From assembly GCA_013397845.1 (NCBI GenBank), contig VZTG01005248.1, positions 4,012,068 through 4,076,067 of the forward strand: 64,000 bases of DNA, given 5' to 3'. The translations under genes and the position numbers were made by a program. This document shows positions 37,091-50,600 of this stretch, piece after piece. This DNA comes from Melanocharis versteri (taxonomy: Eukaryota > Chordata > Aves > Passeriformes > Melanocharitidae). Positions within the stretch are counted from its first letter, which is position 1, and the number at the start of each line of letters is the position of its first letter. Under the pieces are notes generated by a model, which was not told where the DNA came from, made no database searches, and worked only from the letters and a program-made list of their open reading frames with translations.

Positions 37091-40000
37091 CTAAAGTAGA
37101 ATTTTTAGATAAGCAAGTGGTTTACTGTAAGAGACACGTATCTGAAAGCTGAGAAGGCATAAGACTAAAGCCCAGATGTGGGTTATATATCTTGGTGCAA
37201 GTGCTCTGGGTTATACAATGCAGGTCAGAGGCATATCACAGAATGCATACATGGGGAAAGGTGTTATTATGCTACATCCAGATTTGGACTATTGCTAGGG
37301 GTGAGAAATATCTGGGATGTCACACAACCAAAACTCACACAAGAGTCTGTACAATGTGACTGCTCTGTGGCACTGCTGAAAGCAGGGAAGGCAGGGTACT
37401 CCAGCAGGCTCCCTCTCTGCCTTGTGAGAGAGCTCAAGGGAGAAAAGGAGGCACATATGCAAACCTTGTCACCATGCTCCTGCGGTGGGAGCTCTTCGGT
37501 GCCTAAGGGACTCCTTATGGCTCATGCATGCCACAGGAGATGTGACTGGCCAGTTTGCTTAGAGACCATATTACTGATTTAATCAATCAGTTAAGGAACT
37601 TTTCCAAGATAATATTTCCAATTTGGAAAAAAATTATGGCTGGTAAAACTGCTGAAAGTAAGGCATATTTTCTGGTCATATTCAAAGTCTTATATCTGAT
37701 GCCTGCATATGTCAGAGAAATTAATTTCTCTGTTATTTCCTGTTCAAATCTTTAATCTCCTGCACAAGATAGAGAACTTCTCCATCGTTCAGTGATTTTG
37801 ATCGTATCTGATGTGGAAAATGGGTTGGAAGCTTTCCCTCACGTTAAATGTCTGGGCAATCCTTGTTAGCAGGTGCGCTGCTCATTTTTCCAGTAATTGC
37901 CTAAGGCCTTGCAGTAGACCTTCTTGAAATAAGGTGGTTTGTTGGCTGTAGAAACTTGGATTCCCATCTCCCTGCTTTGGTTTTACTCCTCTTTATGGTG
38001 CTTGCGTGAGTGAGGCCGATCCTGAGTAAGGCTGGGCAAAGTGGAGCACTGTCAGCAAGTTTTCAGCTATTAAGCTCGTGGCTTCTGTTGTAAGTACGTG
38101 GCAGCTGGGCTGGAGACACTGGCTGTGCTGCCAGACTTGAAGCAGGAGAATGAATCCATAGTGCAGAAACTCGGACAAACCAGGGTCTCACTCTGAAACT
38201 GTTTGTGAATTTGGGCAACACAAACAAAGTAGGTTCATCCTTTAGAGCAGCCAGGAAGTTGCGATGACAGGAAAAGAGGATTCAGACGGACAGTGGTCAG
38301 TGAATTGATGGCATTTCCAGAGCAGCATGGGAAGAGCACAGCTTGGGAGATACATGGTGAAAGAAAAGTGAAATACTGGTCTGCTGGCCTCCAAAATTAG
38401 TAGAAAGCTAATGGGCTTCAGTGGGCTCTGTCTAAGGCCTTGTAGGCAGCAGGGAAAGGCGACGGATACTGCTGCAGGAATTCTCCATGTTTGCAGCAGA
38501 GCTCTGAAATGTGTCCTCTGGTTTGGATCCCACAGATAGCACTGAAGGAAACGAGGTTTTGGTCTCAGGATGGGATATGAGAGATGTAAGGTAAAAGAGA
38601 AGTTTTTACTACTTTGCTTGTTAACTAATCATTGTATGCTTTTAAAGGGAGACATTCAGAGATGGGGGAAATGACTACAATAACTCATAAATTGTGCTAA
38701 GATGTGATGCACTTATAAGAAAATTTCTCACCCCTATAATTTTTCTGAATCCTTATGAGCAACAAATAATGAGCCAAATTTCACAAAATCAGATAAAACG
38801 CCAAAATTGAGTCTTTTGGAATTTTTAAACTCTAAGTAGCAATATGTTTTGAAAAATATCTTGTCTTCAACAAGGAAAAACACCACAGGAACCTCAAATA
38901 TACATTTTTATGAACCATATAAACATACAAACAAGCAATGAAACACTGAACTGTTTGTCCTGTGATTTTTTTTTAATTAAAAAAAAGTACTTAGTAAAGA
39001 TGGATTTAGCAATTATTTTGGAAACCAAATAGAAATATGTTTCTACAGAAAACTGTTGTTCATACTTTTTTCCTTATTTATATGAGATCATAATATAATA
39101 AGCATTTTTAATTTTTTTTGAGATTGTAGTACAGTATTTGTTTTTATTATTTCTGTCTATAACTGTGATGCATTTTCTGCTGCTAGGTTAACTCGTGTAA
39201 TTTTATTTTTGCATATTAATTTGTGATAAGTGAGAAGACCCATTTAAAATAAAGTTTATAAAAACTTTAAAAATAATCTTTCTTCTGTCAACTTTGTTTA
39301 AAGACAGATAGAATTTTCTTTGTATTTTTTTCTTTATATTTTTAGGTTTTTTCACTACTGTTTTTAATTTGTAATGAGCAATATTTGTGCAGAGACATTT
39401 TGTTATGAAGACAACTGAGCTTTGCCAAACATTATCCTACTAGCTCAAACCAGAATTGCAAGAAAACATTCCAGACTATGCCCTTTTGAGTGGCCATTTA
39501 TTCCAAGCAGTGATAAAATAACTTCTTTCTAGATGGTGTTGCATAACGCAGACTATTTCTCTACTAAGTTGTTTTTTGTTTCTTTCTTCTAAAATGAAAA
39601 GAATTATTGTATGTTTCCCCTTCAAAGATTATTTTCTTCCCTGGAAATGCAATAAAATTCTGAAAAAAATTAATATTGTAAATGATAATAAGTCATTGGA
39701 GACTCAGTTGGTAAATACGAGATATTCAGATGGCATATTGAAGGCACTGTCCATCCGTCGTCTCCTCTTGGCACCCCAATCTTGAATTCTTCATTGAAGA
39801 TAATGGGAATTTTGTCGTGATTGAGGAATATTGGAATATGACAGTATTTATGTAGCAGAGATAATCAAAAGTTCAAGCTATATAGATAATTGATTTAATA
39901 CAAAGGCACTCTTGCTGTTCTTTTTAAAATTTATTAATTTTTTTAATATCTCTAATGGAAGTGACTGACAATATAATGCTGTTTATCGTAATTGCAATCT

Positions 40001-40565
40001 GGAAGACCATTTAAAAGCTATCATTGCTTTGACACTGGATGCAGATCTGTTACAAAAACAATATATTTCCAGAGTATTCATAATTTCTATGTATCAGAAG
40101 TAACAGAAAATACGTAAGTATATATTTTTCTCAGAAAGCTGATCTGCTTGCAGCTGATTTACTGTAAAAGACAGCAGCTGAGAAAATTCAGGGCTTTCTG
40201 TTGTGCAGAAGTGACTGGTTTATAGTAGCAGAAGACTGGATTAACCAATATGGCATGACTCTTCCCTCAGGAGAGCAGCTTCCCACTCATCTTGTTATGG
40301 TGCCGACACAGTGGTCAGCTGAAAGGATCTGCAGAGAGAGCCCAAGCTCTTTGAAAAGTCCCTAATTACAAAGAAGCAATTGCAATAGCAAAAGTTACAT
40401 ACCTTTGAAATTGCTCAATTAACAGAATTGTCATCACAACTAAATGAAGTATTTTTAACTTTGATCTTGAAGTCTTACTACTTAAGCAGTTTTAAGCTTG
40501 TGGTGCTTTACAAAGAAATGTCTGCTCAATAATTATATCAACACTTCTTGTTGAAAATGAGAAAA

Positions 40566-40620
40566 TGTAGAAATGAGAAAAAAATTACTTCTTGTAGAAA
40601 TGAGAAAAAAAAAAAAGAAA
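40566..40620 (+). repeat. 27-bp tandem duplication with poly-A
   Basis: TGTAGAAATGAGAAAAAAA occurs at 40566 and 40593. The second copy extends into a longer interrupted A run. Confidence 0.75.
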
Positions 40621-40969
40621 AAAGTTTCCACCTAAGCATTCAAACTTCAGAATTAATGTTTTAGCTAAATTTGTTCCCACTCATACTCAGTTTATGAGAT
40701 CACTTTAAACAATCTTTTGATCAGTGGTACAAGTTAGTGGAAAGTAGAATACAGAATTGCCTCACTATTTATGGAGACTTTATGTGAAGGTTTTAGAAGT
40801 ACTGGCATGTCAAGCCAATTGGAGAACAGCTACCTATCAAATCTGGAAACAAAGCCCAACAACATTGCTTTTCCATAGTTAAAATATGTATTTGCAATCT
40901 GCCTGTAGAATTAATCGATTGGACAACCTCACATTTGACAAAATCAGAATTTGCTTTCAAAGGTGCATA

Positions 40970-41533
40970 CCAACAAAGGTGTGCTGTGATGGAGCTACTT
41001 GTGTCTTCCCATAGCAGCCCTCACAGTGCTGTGCTTTATAGTTGTAGCTAGAAGAGTGTTGACAATACTCCAGTGTTTTGGCTCCTGCTGTGCAACCCTA
41101 CTCCAAGGGCCAGGAGGATAAGGATGGGCAGGAGTTTGGGAAGGGACATAGGGACAGAGCCAGCTGACCCAAACTGACACAAGGGATACTCCATACCATA
41201 AGGCATCATACTCAGCAATAAAATCCAAAAGAAAAGAGGAGGAGTGGAGGGAGGTGTGTCTTTTATTCAGGTGATTGTCATCTGAAGTACACACCACTGT
41301 GTGTACTGAGGCGCTACTACCCAGGAAGGGGCTGGACATCACCTGCTGATGGAAATAGAGAATAAACCTCTTTGCTTTTCTCTTCTTTTGTATGGTCTTT
41401 GCTTTCCTATATTAAGCTGCCTTTATCTCAGCCCATGAGTTTTTCATCTTATTTTCTCTCCCTGTCCTGCTGAGGAGGGGGACTGAGAGAGTGGCTTGGT
41501 GGCAACTGACAGACAGCCAACATCAACTCACCA
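40970..41533 (+). mobile_element. Solo LTR of an avian endogenous retrovirus (ERVL-like family)
   Basis: The segment is colinear with a common avian LTR: GATGGAGCTAC...TCTTCCCATAGCAGC near 40989, CACAGTGCTGTGC near 41023, and the GACCCAAACTGACACAAGGG / ATACTCCATACCATA block near 41166. An AATAAA polyadenylation signal at 41361-41366, then TTTATCTCAGCCCATGAG near 41424, then a purine-rich G block near 41475 lead to the end near 41533. No gag, pol or env sequence flanks it, so it is a solo LTR left by recombination. Ends are approximate and I found no convincing target duplication. The usual TATA position is altered. Assignment to an ERVL-like family is from memory. Confidence 0.75.
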
Positions 41534-42330
41534 TGGAAGGACAACACATTTCTACAATGAATTATAAATTGCTATTCTAAGCTTTAGTTCAGTCATCATA
41601 AATAGTGTGGGACTTCATCCTCTTCAAGTCTTAAAGAGATATTACTTCCTCTGGAGTCTCCTGTTGAACAAAAAATGCTCTGGAGTGTATAACTTGGAGA
41701 GAAGTAAAGTCAAATCAAGTTTATGAAGAATCATAGCCAATAGCCAGGAGACAGGAGAGGCTGCAAAGAAGATTGGGCAGCCCTGGAAGTCAGAACTGGG
41801 AGCTCTGAGAGGATGAAGAGCTCATAGCAGACAGGCAGGAGAAATGGCAGTGTCGGGACAGGACACCCTAGTAGTGCTGCAGGGTAGAGTTACTTCCAGT
41901 GTACTCTACAGGAACTTTTATTACACAAAGAAAACATTTTTGGCACTAATCAGCTTGGTGGCTGTAGTGCTAGTAAGTTCTACATCCTCTCTGGATAAGC
42001 CGAGAAAATGCTCTATTGCCAAAAGGGAAATATCCCTTGAGTAGGATGAATAGATCAACTGCAGATTGGGGTACATAGAATGACTACAAAATCCTGGACA
42101 TACAGCAAGAGAAGGCTCTGACCACCACGTAACTTGAGGCCTTCGATATAAGACATTCTGAAAAAGTACAGTCAAGAAGTCTGAGAAGCCCTACAGTTGG
42201 GCTTCCCATGTGGCTGGTAGACAAACACCTTATGATAAGGCATGTGACATAGATTTATTTTGGCCAATAATTTGTGAACAGACTTATGAATGGATTTATG
42301 AGAGAACAGGTAACCTGAGATATTAGATCT

Positions 42331-42386
42331 ATAGACAAAATAAAAAATAAACAAAATATATAGACAAAATAAAAAAATAAACAAAT
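42331..42386 (+). repeat. 29-bp tandem duplication (A-rich)
   Basis: ATAGACAAAATAAAAAATAA at 42331 recurs at 42360 with one additional A. A-rich slippage duplication. Confidence 0.75.
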
Positions 42387-43838
42387 CTTGAGGCAAATTT
42401 CTAAATAAGCCAAGACTGTAAATATGTTTAAATTATGGGTGATCATCCACCAAAAGGGACAGTTCCACCCATTCCTCATCTCATGCAGTTTCTCGTTTCA
42501 GTCTGTGGAATCCAACTAATTTTCCTTGTGCTGGGTTTTTTTTGAACTGACACCAGTTTCTGACTAGTTTTGAGTGCAGCTGCACAAATGCTTACTGCAG
42601 CCCAAGGGGATGGATGGTGCCATGAAGCTGAGCAGGCTGGTGGTAAGAAAAGGATGGGATGGCCCTTTTCAGTCACAGCACTGTATCTTGCTGTCTTAAA
42701 CAGATCATGAAACTGGACTGTAAGAAAAATTTCCCTCAGGACATAGACATGCTGTGGGATGAGAAAAATCCAGCCTGTTGGTATTTAAATGATCTGGAAG
42801 ACTGCACGTATCTTCTGCTGGACTGAGACCAGTGTTGTCAGCTCAAAGTTGTATATTGTATTTACTCCAGTTGAGTTGTGCTAGCTGAAACACATGAAAC
42901 AGTATCCCTTGAATACTGAATCTGTACGTCCAATAGACATGAACTGGGCTGCTGTGTGCAGAATTTGATTGTATTCCCCAAGGAAATAAAGAATGAGTTA
43001 GGTTAAATGTCTTAGTGTAAAGTAATATGAAGTTGGATTAATCTATGCCCATCAAATTCATACAGTGTTAATGATGCAAAATACCCATTCAGATTATTTG
43101 GCAGCAGATTTGTGTAGACAGAATGGTATGCCCTCTGATAAAAACTTATTGTGATCAAGTGTTTGAATATGTGAAGATGTATGTTTATGTTTAGAACTAA
43201 ATAATATAAATTTTGACATGTGGGCCTAATATAATCGTGGTCTTTTGATAAGTATAATGCCATGCCTAAGCACATAATTGCAAATAAATCTCATTTCTAT
43301 GTATTTTTAATAAATGGATTATGGTATATTAAAAAAAAAGAAAATAAGTTTTAATGGCAATGAATTATATTTTAGATAATTACATATTAACCACAGTACT
43401 GACCTACTTCACAGTATTCTTGGCTTTGGTCTTTAGACAAAAGCGAGTTACTCCTGCATGCGCCTCTTCTTTTCTTGCTATTTTTGGTATGCCTTGTTTG
43501 TAGACTCCTCAGTACAGATGTTATTTTACCATTGTGTGTACATAACAATTGGCAGATTGGAGCCTGGCTTTTAGCTGGGAAATCTGGACATGAATAAATA
43601 ATGTTAGTGCTATGCAGTTGCCTGACTACATTGTTTTTCATGGGTTGAAGGATAACAGCTCATCAGAAGTCCCACAGCTTTTTTTGTACAGACTGGGCAT
43701 GAAAGTAAGAGACCTAGCACAGGTGTTTGCAGCTGCCTAGCAACCCCATACCAGCCCCACATCATGTATGTATCATTCTGTGTGGCTTAGGAATGGGAGG
43801 CACACAAGAATTGCTCGGGATCCTCATGAAGGATGTGT

Positions 43839-43877
43839 CCTATTACCTGCTGGTTTCTTAATTCACCAGGTAATAGG
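43839..43877. repeat. Perfect 11-bp inverted repeat with 17-base spacer
   Basis: CCTATTACCTG at 43839-43849 is exactly complementary to CAGGTAATAGG at 43867-43877. The spacer is CTGGTTTCTTAATTCAC. Both arms contain a CACCTG/CAGGTA-type E-box-like or TAAT-like core. Function unknown. Confidence 0.7.
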
Positions 43878-44610
43878 CAGTTTACATATGGGTGAGAGAG
43901 ATGCTTGTTGGAAAAAGCAAAGTTTCTAAGCTCTCTGCAAGAAACCTTCAGTGAACTGGGTTAAAAAAAGAAAGCACTAGGTCAATGGGAAAGAGACAGA
44001 AATGTTGGTAGTACATATGTAAAATGTTTTTTGCTCATTTAGCAGAAGACCAGCTGCTATGCACAAGTAATGAATGAAACAGAAACAGAGGTAGTTTCCT
44101 ATCCTAATATGAGGCATCATTATGAAAGCAAAAATAAAAAATGACAACAATATAAACATTAATAAATGTGTAATAGTTCCATTTCTTCAGAGGAAACTTA
44201 AATTTTCTGTAAAAATGTGTGCTTTATGTGCTTTCAAAACTTTTCATTACAGAAAGCTTGATTAATTATTTCCAGGGAAGAAAATAATTGCCTTTTCTCT
44301 TCTACAAAACGTATCAGTAATTTTATAGGAATTTATGTTTTATACTGAATGCCTTTTATTACCAAAAGTTCTTTCGACAGCAGGACTGGAAAGAAAGTTA
44401 ACAGGCATAAAAATCAGAGGTAGGAAAGCAGTTGCTTTTCCCTGCCACTGAACTGACTGCTGTCCATGGCAGAACATATCATGCTTTCTGAGAATGCTCC
44501 TAAGGGCTCAATACACTGATCTGTTACTGGGAGTGGCATAGAAGTGCCAGCGATTCAGTTCCTAAAATGCCCACACAGCATGGGTTGATCTTCCTGTTTC
44601 CTTTCCTGAT

Positions 44611-44636
44611 ATTAATTCTATTAATTGTCATTAATT
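44611..44636 (+). promoter_or_regulatory. Phased triple ATTAATT array (homeodomain-type sites)
   Basis: ATTAATT begins at 44611, 44620 and 44630, so three homeodomain-type cores fall 9 and 10 bases apart, close to one helical turn. It could be a cooperative homeodomain binding element or just a decayed short tandem repeat. No other evidence is available. Confidence 0.3.
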
Positions 44637-47600
44637 TTATCCTATAAACCCTAAATAATATATATTACACGCAGTATATTCAGTTTGCCACTATATCTCT
44701 ATTACACTGTTTCTGGGCAAGACTAAATTTTTAAAATCTTTCTTAGTAAATTAGCACCTAATTTTACTGCTCTTTCCTTAAAATTATCTCCTTTGAAATT
44801 TTTTTTCTGTTAATGTGGACATAAGAACTGCATAAACTGCTTGAATTTCTCTTTTTATTATAGCTGACTAAGAATGGAATTTTGTGCTTTTTCTGACTCT
44901 GTGATGTGTACATGCATAGGCAATCTCAGAATATAATTTCTAGTCGTTTATAGCTTCAGCTTCTATAAAACATAAATAACTAGGCAATCCTTGACTAGGC
45001 AATTGACTGGTGAATCAATATTTGACCTTCTCAGAACCTCAAAGTCAGAGAAGGGGAAAAAAACCCATGCAATATGTTTTAAGTCCTTTTTTCCATATGT
45101 TGTTCTTTCAAGCGAGTGATTTTTGACCTTTGCCTGTGTTGTTGATGATAATTGGTGATCCAATGGCCTGGCCATTTTATTTAGGACTAGTAGCAGTAGC
45201 TGAAGCCACTGTGCATTCTGATTTGCTGTGCATCCTTATGGTCTGTATAGAGATACCAACTATCAACACGGCATTGGATCTCTTCTGGTTACTTAAATGT
45301 CTGGCTAGTTGCCTGATGGTCCCTATGGAGGCCTTTTCACTCATCCACTGCCATTGCAAATGTGCTTCCTTTTTCCTTTTCAGCCACAGAATAAAAGCAT
45401 CCTCCAACCTCAGTATAAGGCATAACAGTGACAGCTCAAAAAAACGGAAGAGTCTCAAGTGCTTGGGATCTTTTATATATTTTAAGCAGAAAATGTAGTT
45501 GCCCTCTTGGGTTGTTGAAATGAGGTCCCTTCATAATGTAATTGCATTTATATCCCTTTATGGCAGTGGCTGCTGAACAGAGCATTTTTCTCCTGCCATC
45601 TTCCTTAATACAAGGAAAAGCATACTCTTGATGCAGATTTCTTTGATATACTGCGGTATCCCACAAATCTCCGTGGGAATTTAAATGTTCAGCAGTAAAA
45701 CTATTTTCTCAGTTCTGAACTCTTATGTGAAACCTAACCTCCCTTACTCCCCCAAACCTTGCAAATCCTAATGAATATCAAAACCGAAAAGCAGATAAGC
45801 ACTTTTAATTGGAGGGTAGATAACAATATTTTTTCACTTATACATTTCTTCAGAATATAAGTATTCCATTCAGAAATTGAAGTTGTCCATTGTTGCCTGC
45901 CAGTTAACTGGATATTGGATTCATGGTGATAAAATGTTACACTTGTCCCCTGGCACTAGTATTTTCTAACATAATTGAAATCTGAATTGTATATAGCATG
46001 AAGTCTATCATTGTAGATAATTGTGGTGATCTTACACATTTGTCACAAAGCAAATATGGTAAAATAGCCTTAGATGACTTAGAGTGATGCATAGTTGACC
46101 TTATTACATGGTTTCTTGAAGTGTGACAGCAGACTAATACTTTCATGTGAGCAATGCTGATAGTAAAGGTCAAGGAATGAAGATGACAATAACAAATCTG
46201 ACTTTCGGCACTGTAAAGTGAAAGCCATTAATGATAATGTATATTATTACAGCCAAGACATGTAGAGCTTGAAACTGTGAAATGTAATTTATTTGATTTA
46301 TTTCAATTTACTCTTATTTTATTTGTGCACTTAAGAATAGGAATTGGTTATCTAATAGGGAAGCAGGAGGATAAATTGCTTCCCACACTCTCTTTGTCTA
46401 CAAGGCAGGGTTTTTTTTCCTGTCCTCTGAATAACTTCATAAAACAACAAAGCTAGAAAATTATTTGCATGTTTTCTGTGTTCCAGATAGCTCAGATAAA
46501 CTTACTGTGATACAAAAAAAACCTTATGGTCTGTATATTAGAAGTAATAGATGTAGGAGAAATTGACATTTTCTCAGAAACAGCTGAGGACGTTTTACAG
46601 TAGCTGTATTCTGAGCAGTAATGTCACTAGACAGATTTTTTCCAAAGAAGAATGAAGGTAGACACATGAATTTCTGAGAATGTTGTTGTTGTTCTTCTTC
46701 TTCTTTTTTCTAAGTAACACAGTAGGCTTAGTCTAGTCTAAAGGTTAGTGTCACCCTTGGAAGAAATGTTACCAGTATGAATCCTGAGGGCTGTGGGCAC
46801 ACACATCTGACGTTTCTCCTTGGAGGGCCCTCTGGTGTTACAGCATCTGGCAAGCTTTTTCTGTCTCCCTGGCAAAGGCCACCAGTGGAGTAACAGGGGA
46901 GCAGGATGGTGTGCAGGTCTGCCAGTCAGCTCAGTTTTCCATCAGACATTTCAAAATAAACCTGCTGTAACTTGTTGCACTTAAAATGAGCTGGGTTAAA
47001 AAAGATTAAGCAGTAGTGTTTATATGGTTTAAGATAAACTGCCTCATTGTCTCATTTTGACTGAAACAGAATAGGCAACACCCATAGGCACAGCCTTGTC
47101 AGAACAGATAATGAGTTTAGGGTCAGAGTGATGAAGAGCAGGTGGGAGCAGATCTCCAGGGGCACAGGAGAGAGTGGCTGTCCACAGCCAGGGTCCTTGG
47201 CTCATGGCTCTGTGCTTATTAACACCATGTCCAACCATTCCTGGATCATCTGGCAGTTTAGATTCGAGCCGCTCAACGCCATGTTGCATAACCACATTTC
47301 AGATGGGCATTGCTGAATCTGCACGTGATAGTTGTTTTCATCCTCAGGATTGTGTCAGTTGTGACACTGTTATCAGCGTCCTGCTGAAGATCCTGTTGTC
47401 TGCCCTCTTTTGACAATACTCCAGGCATGCTGTTTCCTTCTACGATAATTACAGCAATGATGTTTGACTTTTTGAATTCTTTCTCTCTCCTTCAGCGTAG
47501 AAGCAGCTATCTATGGAGGGCCAAAAGATAATACTTCCATCCTAAGAACAAGCACCTGGAGGATGTTTCTGTACCACTTCAGGTTAAAGATCAGTCCCAG

Positions 47601-50600
47601 TTTCCCAGCTTTTAAAGTATTAGCAGAAATCCTACACACAATTAATGACAATTTGATTAAGTATCAGACACACATGTAATCTGCCAACTACTGCACCTCA
47701 CTTCACTTTACTGACTTTTTTCTCAATTTTTATTCAAGCAATTCTGATTAGGAAAAAGTGATTTATTCTTCTGTGTGTATATGCATGTGATTTCTGTAAT
47801 GATAGTGGTAATTTGGAGGGATGAAGAGAGGTGAGAGGAAAGGGATGGCATGGATCTTTGTGTTGCTATGAGTACAAGGCATAGTTTCTGGCAAAGCCTA
47901 AGCAAAACCACTGGAGCAGGGCAGAGAACAGAGGTCCAGGTTGTGGAGTCTGGAGCAGGGCTAGCAGGGCTGGCCTATCTTTTTAACAGCATGACCGGAC
48001 CCTGGCTATGTTCCCAGAGAAAGAGGACACCAGGAAAATGCACCCTCAAAACAACAGCCAAAAGGTAAACAGCAAGCAGCCCTGGAAGAAAGTTTCTTTG
48101 CCCGAGGTGCGATGATGAAATTTATTTTGGGGATATGGATTCAAAACCAGTTCTTGTACCACCAACCCTTTGCTACCCAGCAACCTGTTCTTAACTTGTC
48201 TCCCACAATAGCTGGATCAGCATCAGAGACATCTGCTTTTTTTGAGGCAGCAAACTCCTCTGGAATCCCGAATCCTATTGTACTCTCAACTGTCTTCGTA
48301 TCCTAATTCAAGATATAGAAAATATTCATGTAAAATGAAGTAATGATTACACACTCTGTGGCTATGGAAGTAAATTAAGCATGTCTGGGAATGTTCTAGG
48401 TACCAGGGCAAAGTGCTAGTAAACATGCTTCCCCTCCAGAAGAAGGCAGACAAATGGTTTATTAGCAATTGTCACTGGCGAGTTACAGCAGCTAAATGAA
48501 ATCAGAGAATTTGAGGGAGTTGTAGTGGCTGGAATGTGCCAAATCTGTACTGGGGAATATTTTAATAGTTTACTACTACAGAAGGTCACATTCACAAGTA
48601 ACATTTAATTTATTCACATAGACGCATTTAGGGAGTTCAGTGTCCTCCTTGCCCCTGTTGTACCTCCATGTAGAGCCTTGATTCTGTGCAGTCTGCCTTC
48701 CTTTGCTGTCGATAATAAAGGATTTATAAAAGAATGAGTTGAATTAAATCGAGTTATTCTTCATACTGCTAAGTGTAATCATTATGCATGTTGGATCTCT
48801 TGGACAGAGTGTCCCCCACTTCTGCACTAGTTGATGTCATGTAGATGACATAAACACCATTTACATACACCTGGTTTCAAGTATGACCAAACACAAGTGC
48901 AGTGTTGATGTTTGGATTTGCTGGGTGCTGAGACTAGGTCTCAAGCAAAAAAACATTGATGTTAACAAAATCTGGATAAGATATCCAGAGTAGAGTCATT
49001 GGGGGTGCATTAACCTCAGCATATTTTGTCCAAAGAGCTCTAGCAGGTCTGTGTGTGGGAAGATGCTTGACTATGCTTTCATTTGGGGTGCTCTGTCCAT
49101 ACCTAATTGTGTAATACAAGTAATGATCCCATGAAGTAGAATCCTGGCACAGAGCCTAACTGCAAAGCATTTAAGAGGGTAAAACGTAGAAATAATATAA
49201 TTTACTTTGCATTATTGGGAAGAACTTTTTCACTTTAAAGAGATTTTATTGATTAGTAGAAGAAATAGAGAGAAGAAAACCCATATACAGTTGGCTTCAC
49301 ATACATCTTGCAATCCTCTTTACCGGGTAACTCAGTTCCATTTGCAATAGGATCACTCACAGATTAAGAGACTGTTGTCTCTTTTTTTCTCACTATGTCA
49401 GGCAATAATGAATAAAGAAAAAAGTATTTCAAAATATATTTTTCAAATATAGAAAATATGCCTGCAGATTTTAAATAACTCTGTATTGCTAATATTGTTA
49501 CTTCAACTGATTATGCAATGAGCTGACATACCCTTTAATCTAGTTATTTTGAAGGGTTTGCTTGTCCCTGCACCAAAGTGAATTAATTGTGCTAGAGTTG
49601 CCTGTTTGTTTGTAATTGACTTTGCTCCCACTGTTCAAAAGCAGCTTACCATACACATCGAGCACCAGTTTTTCAGATTTAAGTCCTTATTCTGAGCCCA
49701 GCACTGAGGGCTTATTTCTTGGCTGGAAGTGGTGAAAGAGAACATTCAGCTACCAACTAGCACATCTGCCTTCTCTGTGTGTTTGGATATTACAATTACT
49801 GAGCTGGGCTCGGGAGGGAACTATTTTTAGCCTTCATCATCAGAGGGGAGACTGCTGTGGGTTGGAGCGATTGAGGGAAGGCAACAATAAATCTGATCCA
49901 GAAGGATCCTGATATAAGATGGGAAAACAGAATTCAGATGGCCTACTGACAGCTCTTGTGGTGAAATTCAGTAGGAGTAACATAGCATTTCATCTATTTT
50001 AAACAAACAAATAGACCTTAGACTGAGGAAGTTTTACTCTTATAGTAGTAAAATGTGCCTTTCCACTCTGAGCTGCATTTTCTGGGAAGCCATAAATACA
50101 AGAGACATAACTGCCAGCTACCATAATTTAAAGTAATTTCCTGGTTGAGCAGTATTAATGGAAGAGCTACTGCAGTCATTTGCATTGTTGCAGTACTAAT
50201 GTTGGAGTATATTCATATTAAAGTTGAAAATGTCAATTGTCTTGCTCATGGTAGTAATATTCTGAGCAAGTACTCTATAATGTTTAAAAATTGTCTAAGT
50301 AGTAAATATGTCTCAGCTTGTTATGACTCAGCTCATAAAAGACAGAATATTTTAATGCAATGAAAGAATGTTGATGCCTTTTTTCCAAATTTCTCCAGTA
50401 ATGATTTTAATAACACTAAACCAGAGAGTTTCTGATTGCTACTTGTCATCAACCCATCTGGCAGAATAAAACAGTGGCTGGGATATTCAAAGGGGCTTAG
50501 GAGGGTGATGCACACAATTTCCTTTTAGGTTGTGCTGATGGGGTCCATTCCTATTGAATACAAACTGAGTCACTCTTCTCTATAGCCATATTCTTGCTAT

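Larger units (their letters stand above)
35598..40969. other. A+T-rich stretch without identifiable genes
   Basis: Holds an 11-bp inverted repeat (37059-37090) and a 27-bp tandem duplication (40566-40620). The very A+T-rich block 38930-39330 might be conserved regulatory DNA but shows no diagnostic motif. The longest frame is 134 codons (37178-37582, plus), with no recognisable domain. Confidence 0.45.
41534..44610. other. Non-coding stretch between LTR and homeobox-site array
   Basis: No retroviral internal sequence is recognisable here. It contains a 29-bp tandem duplication (42331-42386) and an inverted repeat (43839-43877). Open frames do not exceed 87 codons. Confidence 0.45.

Noticed and set aside
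37178..37582. 134-codon plus-strand frame as a gene
   Set aside because: Cysteine-rich but without a regular spacing or family motif; no supporting context.
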